NCBI GenBank assembly: GCA_040002845.1
Contig: JBDUDR010000026.1
Span: 1-24,606 of the forward strand
DNA length: 24,606 nucleotides
From: JBDUDR01 sp040002845
GTDB lineage: Bacteria > Actinomycetota > Actinomycetes > Propionibacteriales > Nocardioidaceae
Direction: 5' to 3'
This document shows, one piece after another, positions 14,660 through 22,274 of the stretch (position 1 is its first letter; each line of letters starts with the position of its first letter). Both the position numbers and the translations under genes were made by a program. A model generated the notes under the pieces. The model searched no databases. It worked only from the letters and a program-made list of their open reading frames with translations, and was not told the origin of the DNA.

Positions 14660-15499
14660 TCACACCCTCCTGCGCCGCAACAGACTCATGTTGACCAGCA
14701 CCAGCAGCAGCCCGCCGACAAAGACCAGGGTGCCCATCACGTTGACCTGCGGTGGCGCGCCCAGCCTCGACGCTCCGTAGACCCACAGCGGGAAGGTCTG
14801 CGTACTGCCCGCATTGAACTGGGTGATGATGTAGTCGTCAATCGACAGCGCGAACGCGAGCAGCGCACCCGCGACGATCCCGGGGAAGATCTGCGGCAGC
14901 GTCACCAGCCGGAAGGTCGTGAACGACCCAGCGCCGAGGTCCCGCGCCGCTTCCTCCAGCGACTTGTCGAACCCGGCCATCCGCGCGCGTACGGTCACGG
15001 CCACGTAGGCGATGTCGAACATGACGTGGGCGATGACGATCGTCCAGTAGCCGAGCGACACGTGCAGCGTGACGAACAGCGACAGCAGCGCGGTGCCCAT
15101 GGTGATCTCGGGCGACGCGATGTTGGCGAACAGCACGAGGTCGACGGCTCCCCGGCCGAAGAACCGGTACTTGCCGAGCGCCATCCCGATGCCAGTACCG
15201 AGGGCCACGGACACGATCGTGACGATGATCGCGATGGTCAGGCTGTTGACCAGCGCCGTCGTGAGGTCCTGGATCTGGAACAACTCGCGGTACCACTGCA
15301 GCGTGAAGCCCTGCCAGGTGAAGTTGAAACGGCCCTTGGTGTCGTTGAAGCCGAACAGGATCATCACGAGGATCGGCAGGCTCAGCCAGCCGATCACGAG
15401 CCACGTGTAGGCGTGCAGCACCGGCGCCTTGTCCCGCCTCTTTCGCCGGCGCGCGACGGCCGGGGGCCGGACACCGGTGGCCGTCGCCGTCGCACTCAC
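14660..15499 (-). CDS. potC: ABC transporter permease, PotC type
   Basis: The start is the GTG at 15499: it overlaps the potB stop as GTGA and has GGAGGT 9 bases upstream. The open frame continues much further upstream, but that part is antisense-frame noise over potB. The 279-residue product has a basic cytoplasmic N-terminus (RRRKRRDK), a first helix near 29-50, the segment FANIASPEITMGTALLSLFV and the EAA loop EEAARDLGAGSFTTFRLVTLP. About six helices are expected. It forms the channel with PotB for spermidine/putrescine-type import. Its own stop overlaps or abuts the oxidoreductase start. Confidence 0.87.
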   Translation of the reverse strand: MSATATATGVRPPAVARRRKRRDKAPVLHAYTWLVIGWLSLPILVMILFGFNDTKGRFNFTWQGFTLQWYRELFQIQDLTTALVNSLTIAIIVTIVSVALGTGIGMALGKYRFFGRGAVDLVLFANIASPEITMGTALLSLFVTLHVSLGYWTIVIAHVMFDIAYVAVTVRARMAGFDKSLEEAARDLGAGSFTTFRLVTLPQIFPGIVAGALLAFALSIDDYIITQFNAGSTQTFPLWVYGASRLGAPPQVNVMGTLVFVGGLLLVLVNMSLLRRRRV

Positions 15500-16359
15500 G
15501 CGGCGCTCACCTCCAGCACTTCCTCGGTGCCAAGGGCCCGCGCGTAGGCGAACACGCCGATGAGCAGCGCTGTGAGCAGCACCCACGACAAGGCCGCGGC
15601 CTGCGGGTAGTCCTGGTTCTCGATGAACAGCGTCTCGATGATGTTGCCGATCATCACCTGGCCGGTGCCGCCGAGGATGGTCGCGTTGACGTAGTCCGAG
15701 GTCGCGGGCACGAACGTCAGCACGACACCGGCGAACACCCCCGGCAGCGATAACGGCAACACCACGCGCAAGAATGCCTGGCTCCGCGAGGCGTACAGGT
15801 CGTTCGCGGCCTCGAGCAGCGAACGGTCGATGCGCTCGAGAGCCACGTAGATCGGTAACACCATGAACGGCAGGAAGTTGTAGACCAGTCCCCCGACCAC
15901 GGCGACCGACGTGGCCAGGATGTGGAAGTCCGCGGGCAGTACGTGGGCGTCCTTGAGCGGGCTCAGCACGATGCCGTTGTCGGCCAGCAGGAACTGCCAC
16001 GCGATGGTCCGCAGCACGAACGTCACGAAGAACGGCAGCAGGATCAAGAACAGGTAGGTCGACTTGTGCCGGCCGCCGCGGGTGGCGATCCAGTAGGCGA
16101 TGGGGTACGCCAGCACGATCGCGATGATCGTGGTCGACAGGCCGTACAGGAACGAACGCACCAGTTGGTCGTGGTACTGCGTGATGACGTCGACGTAGGT
16201 ATGGAAGTGGAACGTCTGGCGAAACCCGGAGAACAGGTCGCCCTGCTGCAGCGAGAGCGACGCCATGGCGCCGATAGGGACGACGAAGAAGACCGCCAGC
16301 CACAGGCCACCGGGCAGGATCATCGCGTACGGCGCCATCCGCGCCTTGAGCTTGCTCAC
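15496..16359 (-). CDS. potB: ABC transporter permease, PotB type
   Basis: The start was placed at GTG 16359, which overlaps the potD stop as GTGA; an in-frame GTG at 16392 is the alternative, and neither has a good Shine-Dalgarno, so coupling to potD translation is likely. The 287-residue protein has about six membrane helices (first near 12-33, in YAMILPGGLWLAVFFVV), LPFFVTFVLRTIAWQFLLADNG, and the EAA loop LEAANDLYASRSQAFLRVVLP. These are typical PotB signatures. It partners PotC. Confidence 0.87.
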   Translation of the reverse strand: MSKLKARMAPYAMILPGGLWLAVFFVVPIGAMASLSLQQGDLFSGFRQTFHFHTYVDVITQYHDQLVRSFLYGLSTTIIAIVLAYPIAYWIATRGGRHKSTYLFLILLPFFVTFVLRTIAWQFLLADNGIVLSPLKDAHVLPADFHILATSVAVVGGLVYNFLPFMVLPIYVALERIDRSLLEAANDLYASRSQAFLRVVLPLSLPGVFAGVVLTFVPATSDYVNATILGGTGQVMIGNIIETLFIENQDYPQAAALSWVLLTALLIGVFAYARALGTEEVLEVSAA

Positions 16360-17609
16360 GACTGGTAGACCGGCTGGAAGATGCTGTTCCACTGGTTCAG
16401 CTCGCTGAGCTTCAGCGGGCGTCCGAGGCTGGCCTTGGCGTACTCCTGCGGGGTCGGGAAGACGGCGTAGCTGTTCACGAGGCTCTCGAGGTAAGTCTTG
16501 TCACCACCGCTCGCCTTGGCGGCGTCGGAGCTGACGACCTGCTGGGCGTCCGGCACCGGCGAGATGTAGTTGACCCACTCCGCCAGCGTGGCGGCCTGAC
16601 GCGGGTCGTAGTAGAAGTCCATCAGCTCCATCGCGTCGACTGGGTTCTGCACGCCCTTGAGCAGCAGCATGTTGTCGATAAATAACAGCGCCCCCTCCTC
16701 CGGCAGCACGAACTCGAGCTTCGAGCCCGAGAGGTTCAGCTGGAAGATGTCGCCGGACCAGGCCATCGTGATCCAGATGTCGCCGTTGGCCAGGGCCGCG
16801 GCGTAGTCCTGGCTGTAGTACTTGCGCACCAGCGGCTTCTGCTTGTTCAGCCAGTCGGCGGCCTTCTGCCAGTCGTCCGGGCTCGACGTCGTCGGGTCGA
16901 TGCCGAGAGCGAGCAGGGCGCAGTTCGGGAGGTCCTCGTTGTTGCCGAACATCCCGATCTTTCCCGAGAACTTCGGGTCTGCCAGGTCCTGCCAGCTCGT
17001 GATCTTGCGGCCTGTCCGCGCCGGGTCGTAGCCGATGCCGGTGAAGCCGGCCTGCCAGGGCATGCTGTAGATGTTGCCCTTGTCAAAACTGCGGTTCTGG
17101 AACTTGTCCCCGGCGTACTTGTAGAAGTTCGTCATCCGTTTCTGGTCCAAGGGGACGAGGTAGCCGAGCGCCTCGAACTGGGTGAAGAAGATCCCGTTGG
17201 TGATGACGGCGATGTCGTAGCCGCAGTACTGGCCGCCCTCGAGCGACGGTCGCACCTTGGCGAAGAACGGCCCGTTGTCCTGGATCACCTCGAAGTATTT
17301 GACCTTGATTCCGGTCTGCTTGGTGAACGCGTCGAGGGTCGGGTGGTCGCTCTTGTTTCCTGCGGCCACGTCGAGGTAGAGCGGCCAGTTGGCGAAGTTG
17401 AGCACCCCGTGCTCGTGCTGCTTAGACCAGTAGTCTTTGACCTGGTTGCGGGTCTGCGTGGTCGAGTCCCCCTGTCCGGAAACCCCACAGGCGGTGAGCA
17501 CTGAGGCAGCACCGGCGGCACCCATGAGGCGCAGCATGTCGCGTCGTCCGATCCGCGGCTGCGTCATCCCGCGCATCATGACCGGGTCGAGGTTGGGGGG
17601 TCGAGTCAT
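16356..17609 (-). CDS. potD: spermidine/putrescine-type substrate-binding lipoprotein, Tat-type signal
   Basis: The 417-residue protein begins with a twin-arginine-like signal, GRRDMLRLMGAAGAASVLTAC, combining an RR motif (residues 22-23) with a lipobox and lipidated Cys41. It is therefore probably exported folded and anchored outside the membrane. The mature part has LNFANWPLYLD, FTKQTGIKVKYFEV, GYDIAVITN, MPWQAGFTGIGYD and ITMAWSGDIFQLN, as in PotD of actinobacteria. The ATG at 17609 overlaps the potA stop as ATGA. The first importer in this window uses an unrelated-looking Sec lipoprotein of the YdcS type, so the two receptors probably differ in substrate. Confidence 0.87.
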   Translation of the reverse strand: MTRPPNLDPVMMRGMTQPRIGRRDMLRLMGAAGAASVLTACGVSGQGDSTTQTRNQVKDYWSKQHEHGVLNFANWPLYLDVAAGNKSDHPTLDAFTKQTGIKVKYFEVIQDNGPFFAKVRPSLEGGQYCGYDIAVITNGIFFTQFEALGYLVPLDQKRMTNFYKYAGDKFQNRSFDKGNIYSMPWQAGFTGIGYDPARTGRKITSWQDLADPKFSGKIGMFGNNEDLPNCALLALGIDPTTSSPDDWQKAADWLNKQKPLVRKYYSQDYAAALANGDIWITMAWSGDIFQLNLSGSKLEFVLPEEGALLFIDNMLLLKGVQNPVDAMELMDFYYDPRQAATLAEWVNYISPVPDAQQVVSSDAAKASGGDKTYLESLVNSYAVFPTPQEYAKASLGRPLKLSELNQWNSIFQPVYQS

Positions 17610-18829
17610 GTCAGATCACCTTCTGAGGGGTTAGCCGCCTGTTCGGAGGCGGGAGTGTTCGGTCCGGTCGACTGGACTTTTCCCAGCGGGAAGGAGTGCT
17701 CCGGCGGCCAGCACAGCCACACCTCGTCACCACGGTCCACCTGGAGCACGGTGGCAGCGGAGTTCTGCCGGTGGACCATGATCTCCTCCCCCGTGGTCGT
17801 CGCCACCTCGTAGTTCGTGGACGTTCCGAGGTAGACCACCTCGCTGACCTTGCCGCGCAGCTGGCAGCCCAGCGACTGCGGTGCGTCGCTGAGCTCGATC
17901 TTCTCCGGGCGCACAGTGAGCTCGATGACTTCACCGACGCTGACCTCACGGCGCAAAGGCACGACGATCCGCTCGTCGGCACTCACCTCAAGCACCGCCT
18001 GGCCGTCGACAATCCGGTCCACCCGGCCGCTGAGCACGTTGGAGGTCCCGATGAACCCGGCGACGAATCTAGTACCGGGCTGCTCGTAGACCTCGCGGGG
18101 TGACCCGAGCTGCTCTACCCGCCCCTTGTTCATCACAACCAACCGGTCGGACATGGTCAACGCCTCGCCCTGGTCGTGGGTGACGTACACGAACGTGATG
18201 CCGACCTCGCGCTGGATCCGCTTGAGCTCGATCTGCATGCTCTGCCGGAGCTTGAGGTCGAGCGCGCCCAGCGGTTCGTCGAGCAGCAATGCGCGTGGCT
18301 CGTTGACCAGCGCCCGGGCCAGGGCGACCCGCTGCTGCTGCCCACCCGAAAGCTCGCGCGGGCGCCGTTTCTCCTTGCCGGTGAGCTGGACGAGCTCGAG
18401 CATCCGCTGCACCCGCGAGGCGATATCGGCCTTGTCGACCCTCTTGCGGCGCAGACCGAATGCCACGTTGTCGAACACGTCCATGTGTGGGAACAGCGCG
18501 TAGTTCTGGAAGACCAGGTTGACGTCGCGATGGTCGGGGCTCACCCCGACCATGTCCTCCCCGTACAACAAGATCTCGCCGCGGGTGGGCTCCTCGAAGC
18601 CGGCGATCATCCGCAGCGTTGTGGTCTTGCCGCAGCCGGACGGACCAAGCAGGGAGAAGAACTCCCCCTGCCCGATGCTCAGGTCGACCCGCTCGACGGC
18701 CTGCACGTCACCGTGCCGCGAGGAGAACACCTTCGCCACGTCCACGAGCTCGATCGCGGCCACGTCGCCGCCGACCTCGTGCCTGCGTTGCCGTTCCCCT
18801 GCGAGCTCTGTGCCGATGGTCGCCTCCAT
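17606..18829 (-). CDS. potA: spermidine/putrescine ABC transporter ATPase
   Basis: The start was set at ATG 18829 (407 residues); a TTG at 18868 would add 13 residues. ABC motifs are complete: Walker A GPSGCGKT (62-69), Q-loop FQNYALF, LSGGQ (160-164), Walker B LLLDEP (181-186) and VTHDQ. A C-terminal TOBE-like domain contains LTVRPEKIELS and VVYLGTSTNYEVATTTG. It is the energy-coupling subunit for PotBCD. First gene of the tightly overlapped operon potA-potD-potB-potC-oxidase. Its promoter must lie in the long divergent region up to 19260. Confidence 0.9.
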   Translation of the reverse strand: MEATIGTELAGERQRRHEVGGDVAAIELVDVAKVFSSRHGDVQAVERVDLSIGQGEFFSLLGPSGCGKTTTLRMIAGFEEPTRGEILLYGEDMVGVSPDHRDVNLVFQNYALFPHMDVFDNVAFGLRRKRVDKADIASRVQRMLELVQLTGKEKRRPRELSGGQQQRVALARALVNEPRALLLDEPLGALDLKLRQSMQIELKRIQREVGITFVYVTHDQGEALTMSDRLVVMNKGRVEQLGSPREVYEQPGTRFVAGFIGTSNVLSGRVDRIVDGQAVLEVSADERIVVPLRREVSVGEVIELTVRPEKIELSDAPQSLGCQLRGKVSEVVYLGTSTNYEVATTTGEEIMVHRQNSAATVLQVDRGDEVWLCWPPEHSFPLGKVQSTGPNTPASEQAANPSEGDLT

Positions 18830-19047
18830 GGTCAGGCCTGCTCCCTGCCGAAGATCGTTCGATGCCAAGCCTTACGGGCCACCTCTGTGTTGTCCACCAT
18901 CACATGCCTCAAGACGGTGTGGGCGTCGGCCCACCGCACACGACCTTCGCGCCTTGCTCGGTGGGCTCGAGGGTGCTGGACACGCTGGCTAGGCCTCCAG
19001 CCTGTTGGCGATATGCGGAGGATCTTGGCAGAGCCACCTTCATCACA

Positions 19048-19062
19048 CAAGGGATTCCGTCG
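19048..19062 (-). promoter_or_regulatory. inverted, one-base-longer variant of the GGATTCC motif (copy C)
   Basis: CAAGGGATTCCGTCG on the plus strand reads CGACGGAATCCCTTG on the minus strand, against CGACGGATTCCTTG in copy B, so it matches after allowing one inserted base. It lies next to the AT-rich patch in the divergent region. A weak site by itself; supported mainly by lying near copy B. Confidence 0.25.
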
Positions 19063-19210
19063 CCTAACAATATCAGCGCAACGAATTCTATATCTCGGAC
19101 CCGCGATCGGCCAGCGCCCGGGACGGCCGCCGACCTGGCCGCACGTGACCGTGCGCATTTCGGTGAAATTGTCCCGGCAATCCTGCGGATCACGATAGTT
19201 CCGGGGGCGT

Positions 19211-19228
19211 CAACGACGGATTCCTTGC
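19211..19228 (+). promoter_or_regulatory. conserved motif CAACRACGGATTCCTTGC (copy B), candidate Lrp autoregulatory site
   Basis: CAACGACGGATTCCTTGC lies 33 bases before the likely GTG start of the Lrp gene and matches the sequence upstream of the aminotransferase at 10411 at 17 of 18 positions. Lrp/AsnC proteins commonly bind their own promoter at weakly palindromic sites; the GGATTCC centre fits that, but binding is inferred. Confidence 0.45.
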
Positions 19229-19260
19229 CATGCGCAGCCTCGTCGGGTCATCATGCACGC

Positions 19261-19746
19261 GTGGTGGTGCGTACCGGAAGACCTACGGAACGTTACGGCG
19301 CCTCGCTCGATGACGTCTCCAAGGCGATCATCGAGGAGCTGCAGCAGGACGGCCGGAAACCCTACGCAGCCATCGGCAAGGTGGTCGGACTGTCCGAGGC
19401 GGCCGTCCGTCAGCGGGTCCAGCGACTGATCGACCACGGCGTCATGCAGATCGTGGCCGTGACCGACCCCCTCGAGCTCGGGTTCGCCCGGCAGGCCATG
19501 ATCGGCATCCGCGCCGAGGGCGACCTCGAGCTGATCGCCGACGAGCTGGCGAACATGGTCGAGCTGGAGTACGTCGTCATCACGGCCGGGTCGTTCGACA
19601 TCCTGGCCGAGGTCGTCTGTGAGAGCGACGAGCAGCTGCTGGAGATCTTGAGCAAGCGGATCCGCGCGATTGCTGGTGTCCGGACCACGGAGAGCTTCGT
19701 TTACCTCAAGCTCCGCAAACAGACGTACTCCTGGGGAGTGCGCTGA
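19261..19746 (+). CDS. Lrp/AsnC-family transcriptional regulator
   Basis: The product of about 161 residues has an N-terminal winged helix-turn-helix, LDDVSKAIIEELQQDGRKPYAAIGKVVGLSEAAVRQRVQRLIDHGVMQ (about 16-63), followed by a RAM ligand-binding domain (about 70-155) with QAMIGIRAEGDLELIADELA and EYVVITAGSFDILAEVVCES. Three GTG codons in a row (19261, 19264, 19267) can each be the start and none has a clear Shine-Dalgarno. The length is normal for the family. Such proteins bind amino acids or related nitrogen compounds and act as octamers or dimers. Divergence from potA and the shared motif near the 10411 aminotransferase suggest control of this locus. The oxidase follows 35 bases later. 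Confidence 0.88.
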   Translation: MVVRTGRPTERYGASLDDVSKAIIEELQQDGRKPYAAIGKVVGLSEAAVRQRVQRLIDHGVMQIVAVTDPLELGFARQAMIGIRAEGDLELIADELANMVELEYVVITAGSFDILAEVVCESDEQLLEILSKRIRAIAGVRTTESFVYLKLRKQTYSWGVR

Positions 19747-19781
19747 GGCAGCCCCGCCAGGGGTCCGTCCACCGACCGCCG

Positions 19782-21170
19782 ATGAACCAGCTGCCCGACT
19801 ACGGAGCGCTCTCGCTCTGGCACGACACCACCCCCGACGACTGGACTCCGCGGCCGTCGCTGCCTGGAGACCGCGACGTCGACATCGCCATCGTCGGCGC
19901 CGGCTTCACAGGACTGTGGACCGCCCGCTCCTTGATTCACGCAGATCCGAGCCTGCGCATCGCGGTTCTGGAGCGCGAGGTGGCCGGTTTCGGTGCGTCT
20001 GGCCGCAATGGCGGATGGTGTTCTGGGCTGTTCCCGACCTCGCTGCCCGCACTGGCCCGCGCGGGCGACCAGCAGGGGGCCATCGCCCTACAAAGAGCGA
20101 TGCACGCTACCGTCGACGAGGTCGGTGTGGCCGCGCGTGTCGAGGGCATCGACTGTCACTTCCACAAGGGCGGAACCGTCACACTGGCCCGCACACCAGC
20201 CCAGTGGGCCCGGGCGCAGACCGAGGTGGAGGCGGCCCGAGCGGTGGGGTTCGGCGAAGGTGATCTGCAGCTGCTCGGAGTTGCCAAGGCACGTTCTCGG
20301 CTGGCCGCCACCGACGTGCTCGGCGCCACGTTCACACCGCACTGTGCGGCGATCCACCCCGCCCGGCTGGTCCGCGGTCTGGCCCGCGCTGTTGAGCGGC
20401 GTGCGGTCACGATCTTCGAACGGACACCTGTCAGGGCAATCTCCGAGGGACGGGTCGAGACAACCCTTGGCAATCTCCGGGCCGACGTCATCGTCCGGGC
20501 GACCGAGGGTTACACGCCATCCTTGCGGGGCCAGCAACGCTCCCTGGCGCCGGTCTACTCACTGATGGTCGCAACTGAACCGCTGCCCCAGTCGTACTGG
20601 GACGAAATCGGGCTGCGCGACCGGGAGACCTTCTCCGACCTGCGGCACCTGATCATCTATGGTCAGCGCACCGCGGACGGACGGCTCGCGTTCGGCGGGC
20701 GCGGGGCGCCTTACCACCTCGGCTCTCGGACCCAAGCCCGGTTCGATCGGAACCCGCGTGTCTTCGCCGCCCTGCGACGGACGCTGGTCGAGCTGTTCCC
20801 ATCCTTGAGAGACGTTCGCTTCACCCATGCCTGGGGCGGGCCGCTGGGCATTGCCCGCGACTGGTTCGCCTCGGTGGGGTTCGATCAGGTCACCGGGCTT
20901 GCGTGGGCAGGTGGGTACGTCGGCGACGGAGTCGGTACGTCCAACCTGGCCGGCCGAACGCTGGCCGACCTGATTCTCGGCAGGGCCACCGACCTCGTGT
21001 CCCTGCCCTGGGTGGGGCATCGATCACCGCCGTGGGAACCCGAGCCGCTGCGCTGGCTGGGTGTGAACAGTGGCTTGCAGGTGATGACGGCGGCCGACCG
21101 CGAGGAGGGGCTCACCAACCGCCCGTCGATCCTGGCCAGGGCGATGGAGCCATTCGTCGGCGGTGACTGA
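19782..21170 (+). CDS. FAD-dependent oxidoreductase (DAO family, PuuB-like), second copy
   Basis: The 462-residue protein has VDIAIVGAGFTGLWTARSL (GAGFTG at 40-45 or so) ending IAVLERE, then GFGASGRNGGWCSGLFP and C-terminal WAGGYVGDGVGTSNLAGRTLADLILG. It shares the domain plan of the oxidoreductase at 13239 but the two differ widely in sequence, so they are paralogues of different age or substrate rather than a recent duplication. Expected to oxidise an amine or amino acid, possibly a gamma-glutamyl or acylated polyamine. The ATG at 19782 has only a weak ribosome site, consistent with translation coupled to the Lrp gene 35 bases upstream. Confidence 0.82.
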   Translation: MNQLPDYGALSLWHDTTPDDWTPRPSLPGDRDVDIAIVGAGFTGLWTARSLIHADPSLRIAVLEREVAGFGASGRNGGWCSGLFPTSLPALARAGDQQGAIALQRAMHATVDEVGVAARVEGIDCHFHKGGTVTLARTPAQWARAQTEVEAARAVGFGEGDLQLLGVAKARSRLAATDVLGATFTPHCAAIHPARLVRGLARAVERRAVTIFERTPVRAISEGRVETTLGNLRADVIVRATEGYTPSLRGQQRSLAPVYSLMVATEPLPQSYWDEIGLRDRETFSDLRHLIIYGQRTADGRLAFGGRGAPYHLGSRTQARFDRNPRVFAALRRTLVELFPSLRDVRFTHAWGGPLGIARDWFASVGFDQVTGLAWAGGYVGDGVGTSNLAGRTLADLILGRATDLVSLPWVGHRSPPWEPEPLRWLGVNSGLQVMTAADREEGLTNRPSILARAMEPFVGGD

Positions 21171-21301
21171 GGCGCCACCTTGTTCGACGGGCGGATCAGC
21201 CTGGCCAAAACCGGTTGCACGGCACGAGTAAGTCGGTCACGCTGGTGCCGACGTTGTCATAGCGGCGATACGCGCTGCCAGGGAGTGAAGGAGGCGTCGA
21301 G

Positions 21302-21421
21302 ATGTCCAGCACTGTCGTTGGGGTCGTTCTCGCCCCCGCCCCTTCTCACCCTTGGAGCAACACCACCGATGACGTACGACGTCTTCCACCAACCTCCGGG
21401 TTCAACCACAGGCTCGGCTGA
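21302..21421 (+). CDS. possible 39-codon leader ORF overlapping the RIO kinase start
   Basis: ATG at 21302 follows a near-perfect AAGGAGG by 7 bases, much better than the site in front of the kinase itself. The frame encodes MSSTVVGVVLAPAPSHPWSN and continues to a TGA at 21419-21421, overlapping the first 53 bases of the kinase gene in another frame. It resembles no protein I know. It could be an upstream peptide coupled to kinase translation, or a chance Shine-Dalgarno. A sequencing frameshift joining it to the kinase is also possible. Confidence 0.35.
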   Translation: MSSTVVGVVLAPAPSHPWSNTTDDVRRLPPTSGFNHRLG

Positions 21422-22265
21422 TCTTGACCGGCTCTCGGAGCCGTCGACCGGTTTCAGTTTCGATTTCCACGTCCTCGAAGGTCCTGGCGAAGGTCAGCGT
21501 TGGTCCACCTGGCTGCGGGTCGAACGCGGCTCTCGCGGCCCCGAACCACGTCCGGACTGGGTAGTCACCGACCAGGCCGCGATCGACACCGAGCTCGGCA
21601 TCCTCAAGACCGGCAAGGAGGCTGAGGTCTTCCTTGTCGAGCGCGGCGTGGCCGACGGCCCGGACGACTCCGTCCTGCTGGCCGCCAAGCGGTATCGAAC
21701 CGAGGAGCACCGCTCGTTCCACCGCAGTGCGTCATACGTCGAAGGCCGGCGTACGCGGAGAAGCCGCGACGCGCGCGCGATAGCCAAGAAGACTGCCCAC
21801 GGTCGCGCGGTCGCGGCTGGGCAGTGGGCGGTGGCGGAGTTCCAGGCCCTGTCACACCTCTGGTCGGCCGGTGTGCCTGTCCCCTACCCGGTCCAGATCG
21901 ACGGGACCGAGGTGTTGATGGAGTTCATCGACGTCGACGGTGACGCCGCACCGCGGCTGGCCCAGACCAGACCCAGAGGCTCCCTGCTCGGCAGCTATTT
22001 CGACCAGCTGCGTGACGCCATGTCTGCGATGGCCCGGCTCGGCGTTGCCCACGGAGATCTCTCGCCGTACAACATCTTGGCCCAGGGCGACCGGATTGTC
22101 CTGATCGACCTCCCTCAGGTGGTTGACATCGTCGGCAACCCCCAAGGGATGGACTTCCTCATGCGCGACTGTCACAACGCGTGCGCTTGGTTCGTCGCCC
22201 GAGGGCTCGAGATCGATGAGCACGAGTTGTTCGCGGACCTGCTCGGAGGCGCGTTCGGCCGTTAG
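21369..22265 (+). CDS. RIO-type serine protein kinase/ATPase
   Basis: From ATG 21369 the product is 298 residues. It has an N-terminal winged-helix-like region, the RIO nucleotide loop LGILKTGKEAEVFLVE (77-91), Lys107 in AAKRYRTEEHRSF, the catalytic loop VAHGDLSPYNIL (Asp230) and the metal-binding IDLPQVVD (Asp247). This is the pattern of RIO1-like proteins found in many actinobacteria. Archaeal and eukaryotic RIO proteins act in ribosome maturation; the bacterial role is poorly known. The start is uncertain: GGAG is 12 bases upstream. The LOG-family gene starts 9 bases after its stop, so they are likely co-transcribed. Confidence 0.85.
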   Translation: MTYDVFHQPPGSTTGSADLDRLSEPSTGFSFDFHVLEGPGEGQRWSTWLRVERGSRGPEPRPDWVVTDQAAIDTELGILKTGKEAEVFLVERGVADGPDDSVLLAAKRYRTEEHRSFHRSASYVEGRRTRRSRDARAIAKKTAHGRAVAAGQWAVAEFQALSHLWSAGVPVPYPVQIDGTEVLMEFIDVDGDAAPRLAQTRPRGSLLGSYFDQLRDAMSAMARLGVAHGDLSPYNILAQGDRIVLIDLPQVVDIVGNPQGMDFLMRDCHNACAWFVARGLEIDEHELFADLLGGAFGR

Positions 22266-22274
22266 GGTCGTCGG

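Larger units (their letters stand above)
18830..19260. promoter_or_regulatory. 431-base divergent control region between potA and the Lrp gene
   Basis: No convincing gene is found here. It is the longest non-coding stretch in the window and must hold the promoters of the pot operon (leftwards) and the Lrp/oxidase pair (rightwards). An AT-rich patch at 19062-19095 (AACAATATCAG and GAATTCTATATC) stands out from the GC-rich background and is the best promoter candidate. Two related motifs flank it, at 19048-19062 and 19211-19228. The 5' leader of potA could exceed 200 bases. Confidence 0.55.

Noticed and set aside
15500..16303. Apparent N-terminal extension making potC a 547-residue fusion
   Set aside because: The extra part lies in an alternative frame over potB and is Arg/Pro-rich; the GTG at 15499 with its GTGA overlap and GGAGGT is a proper start.
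18619..19260. Long N-terminal extension of the Lrp protein
   Set aside because: Arg/Pro-rich run antisense to the start of potA; Lrp family length and fold are satisfied from 19261.
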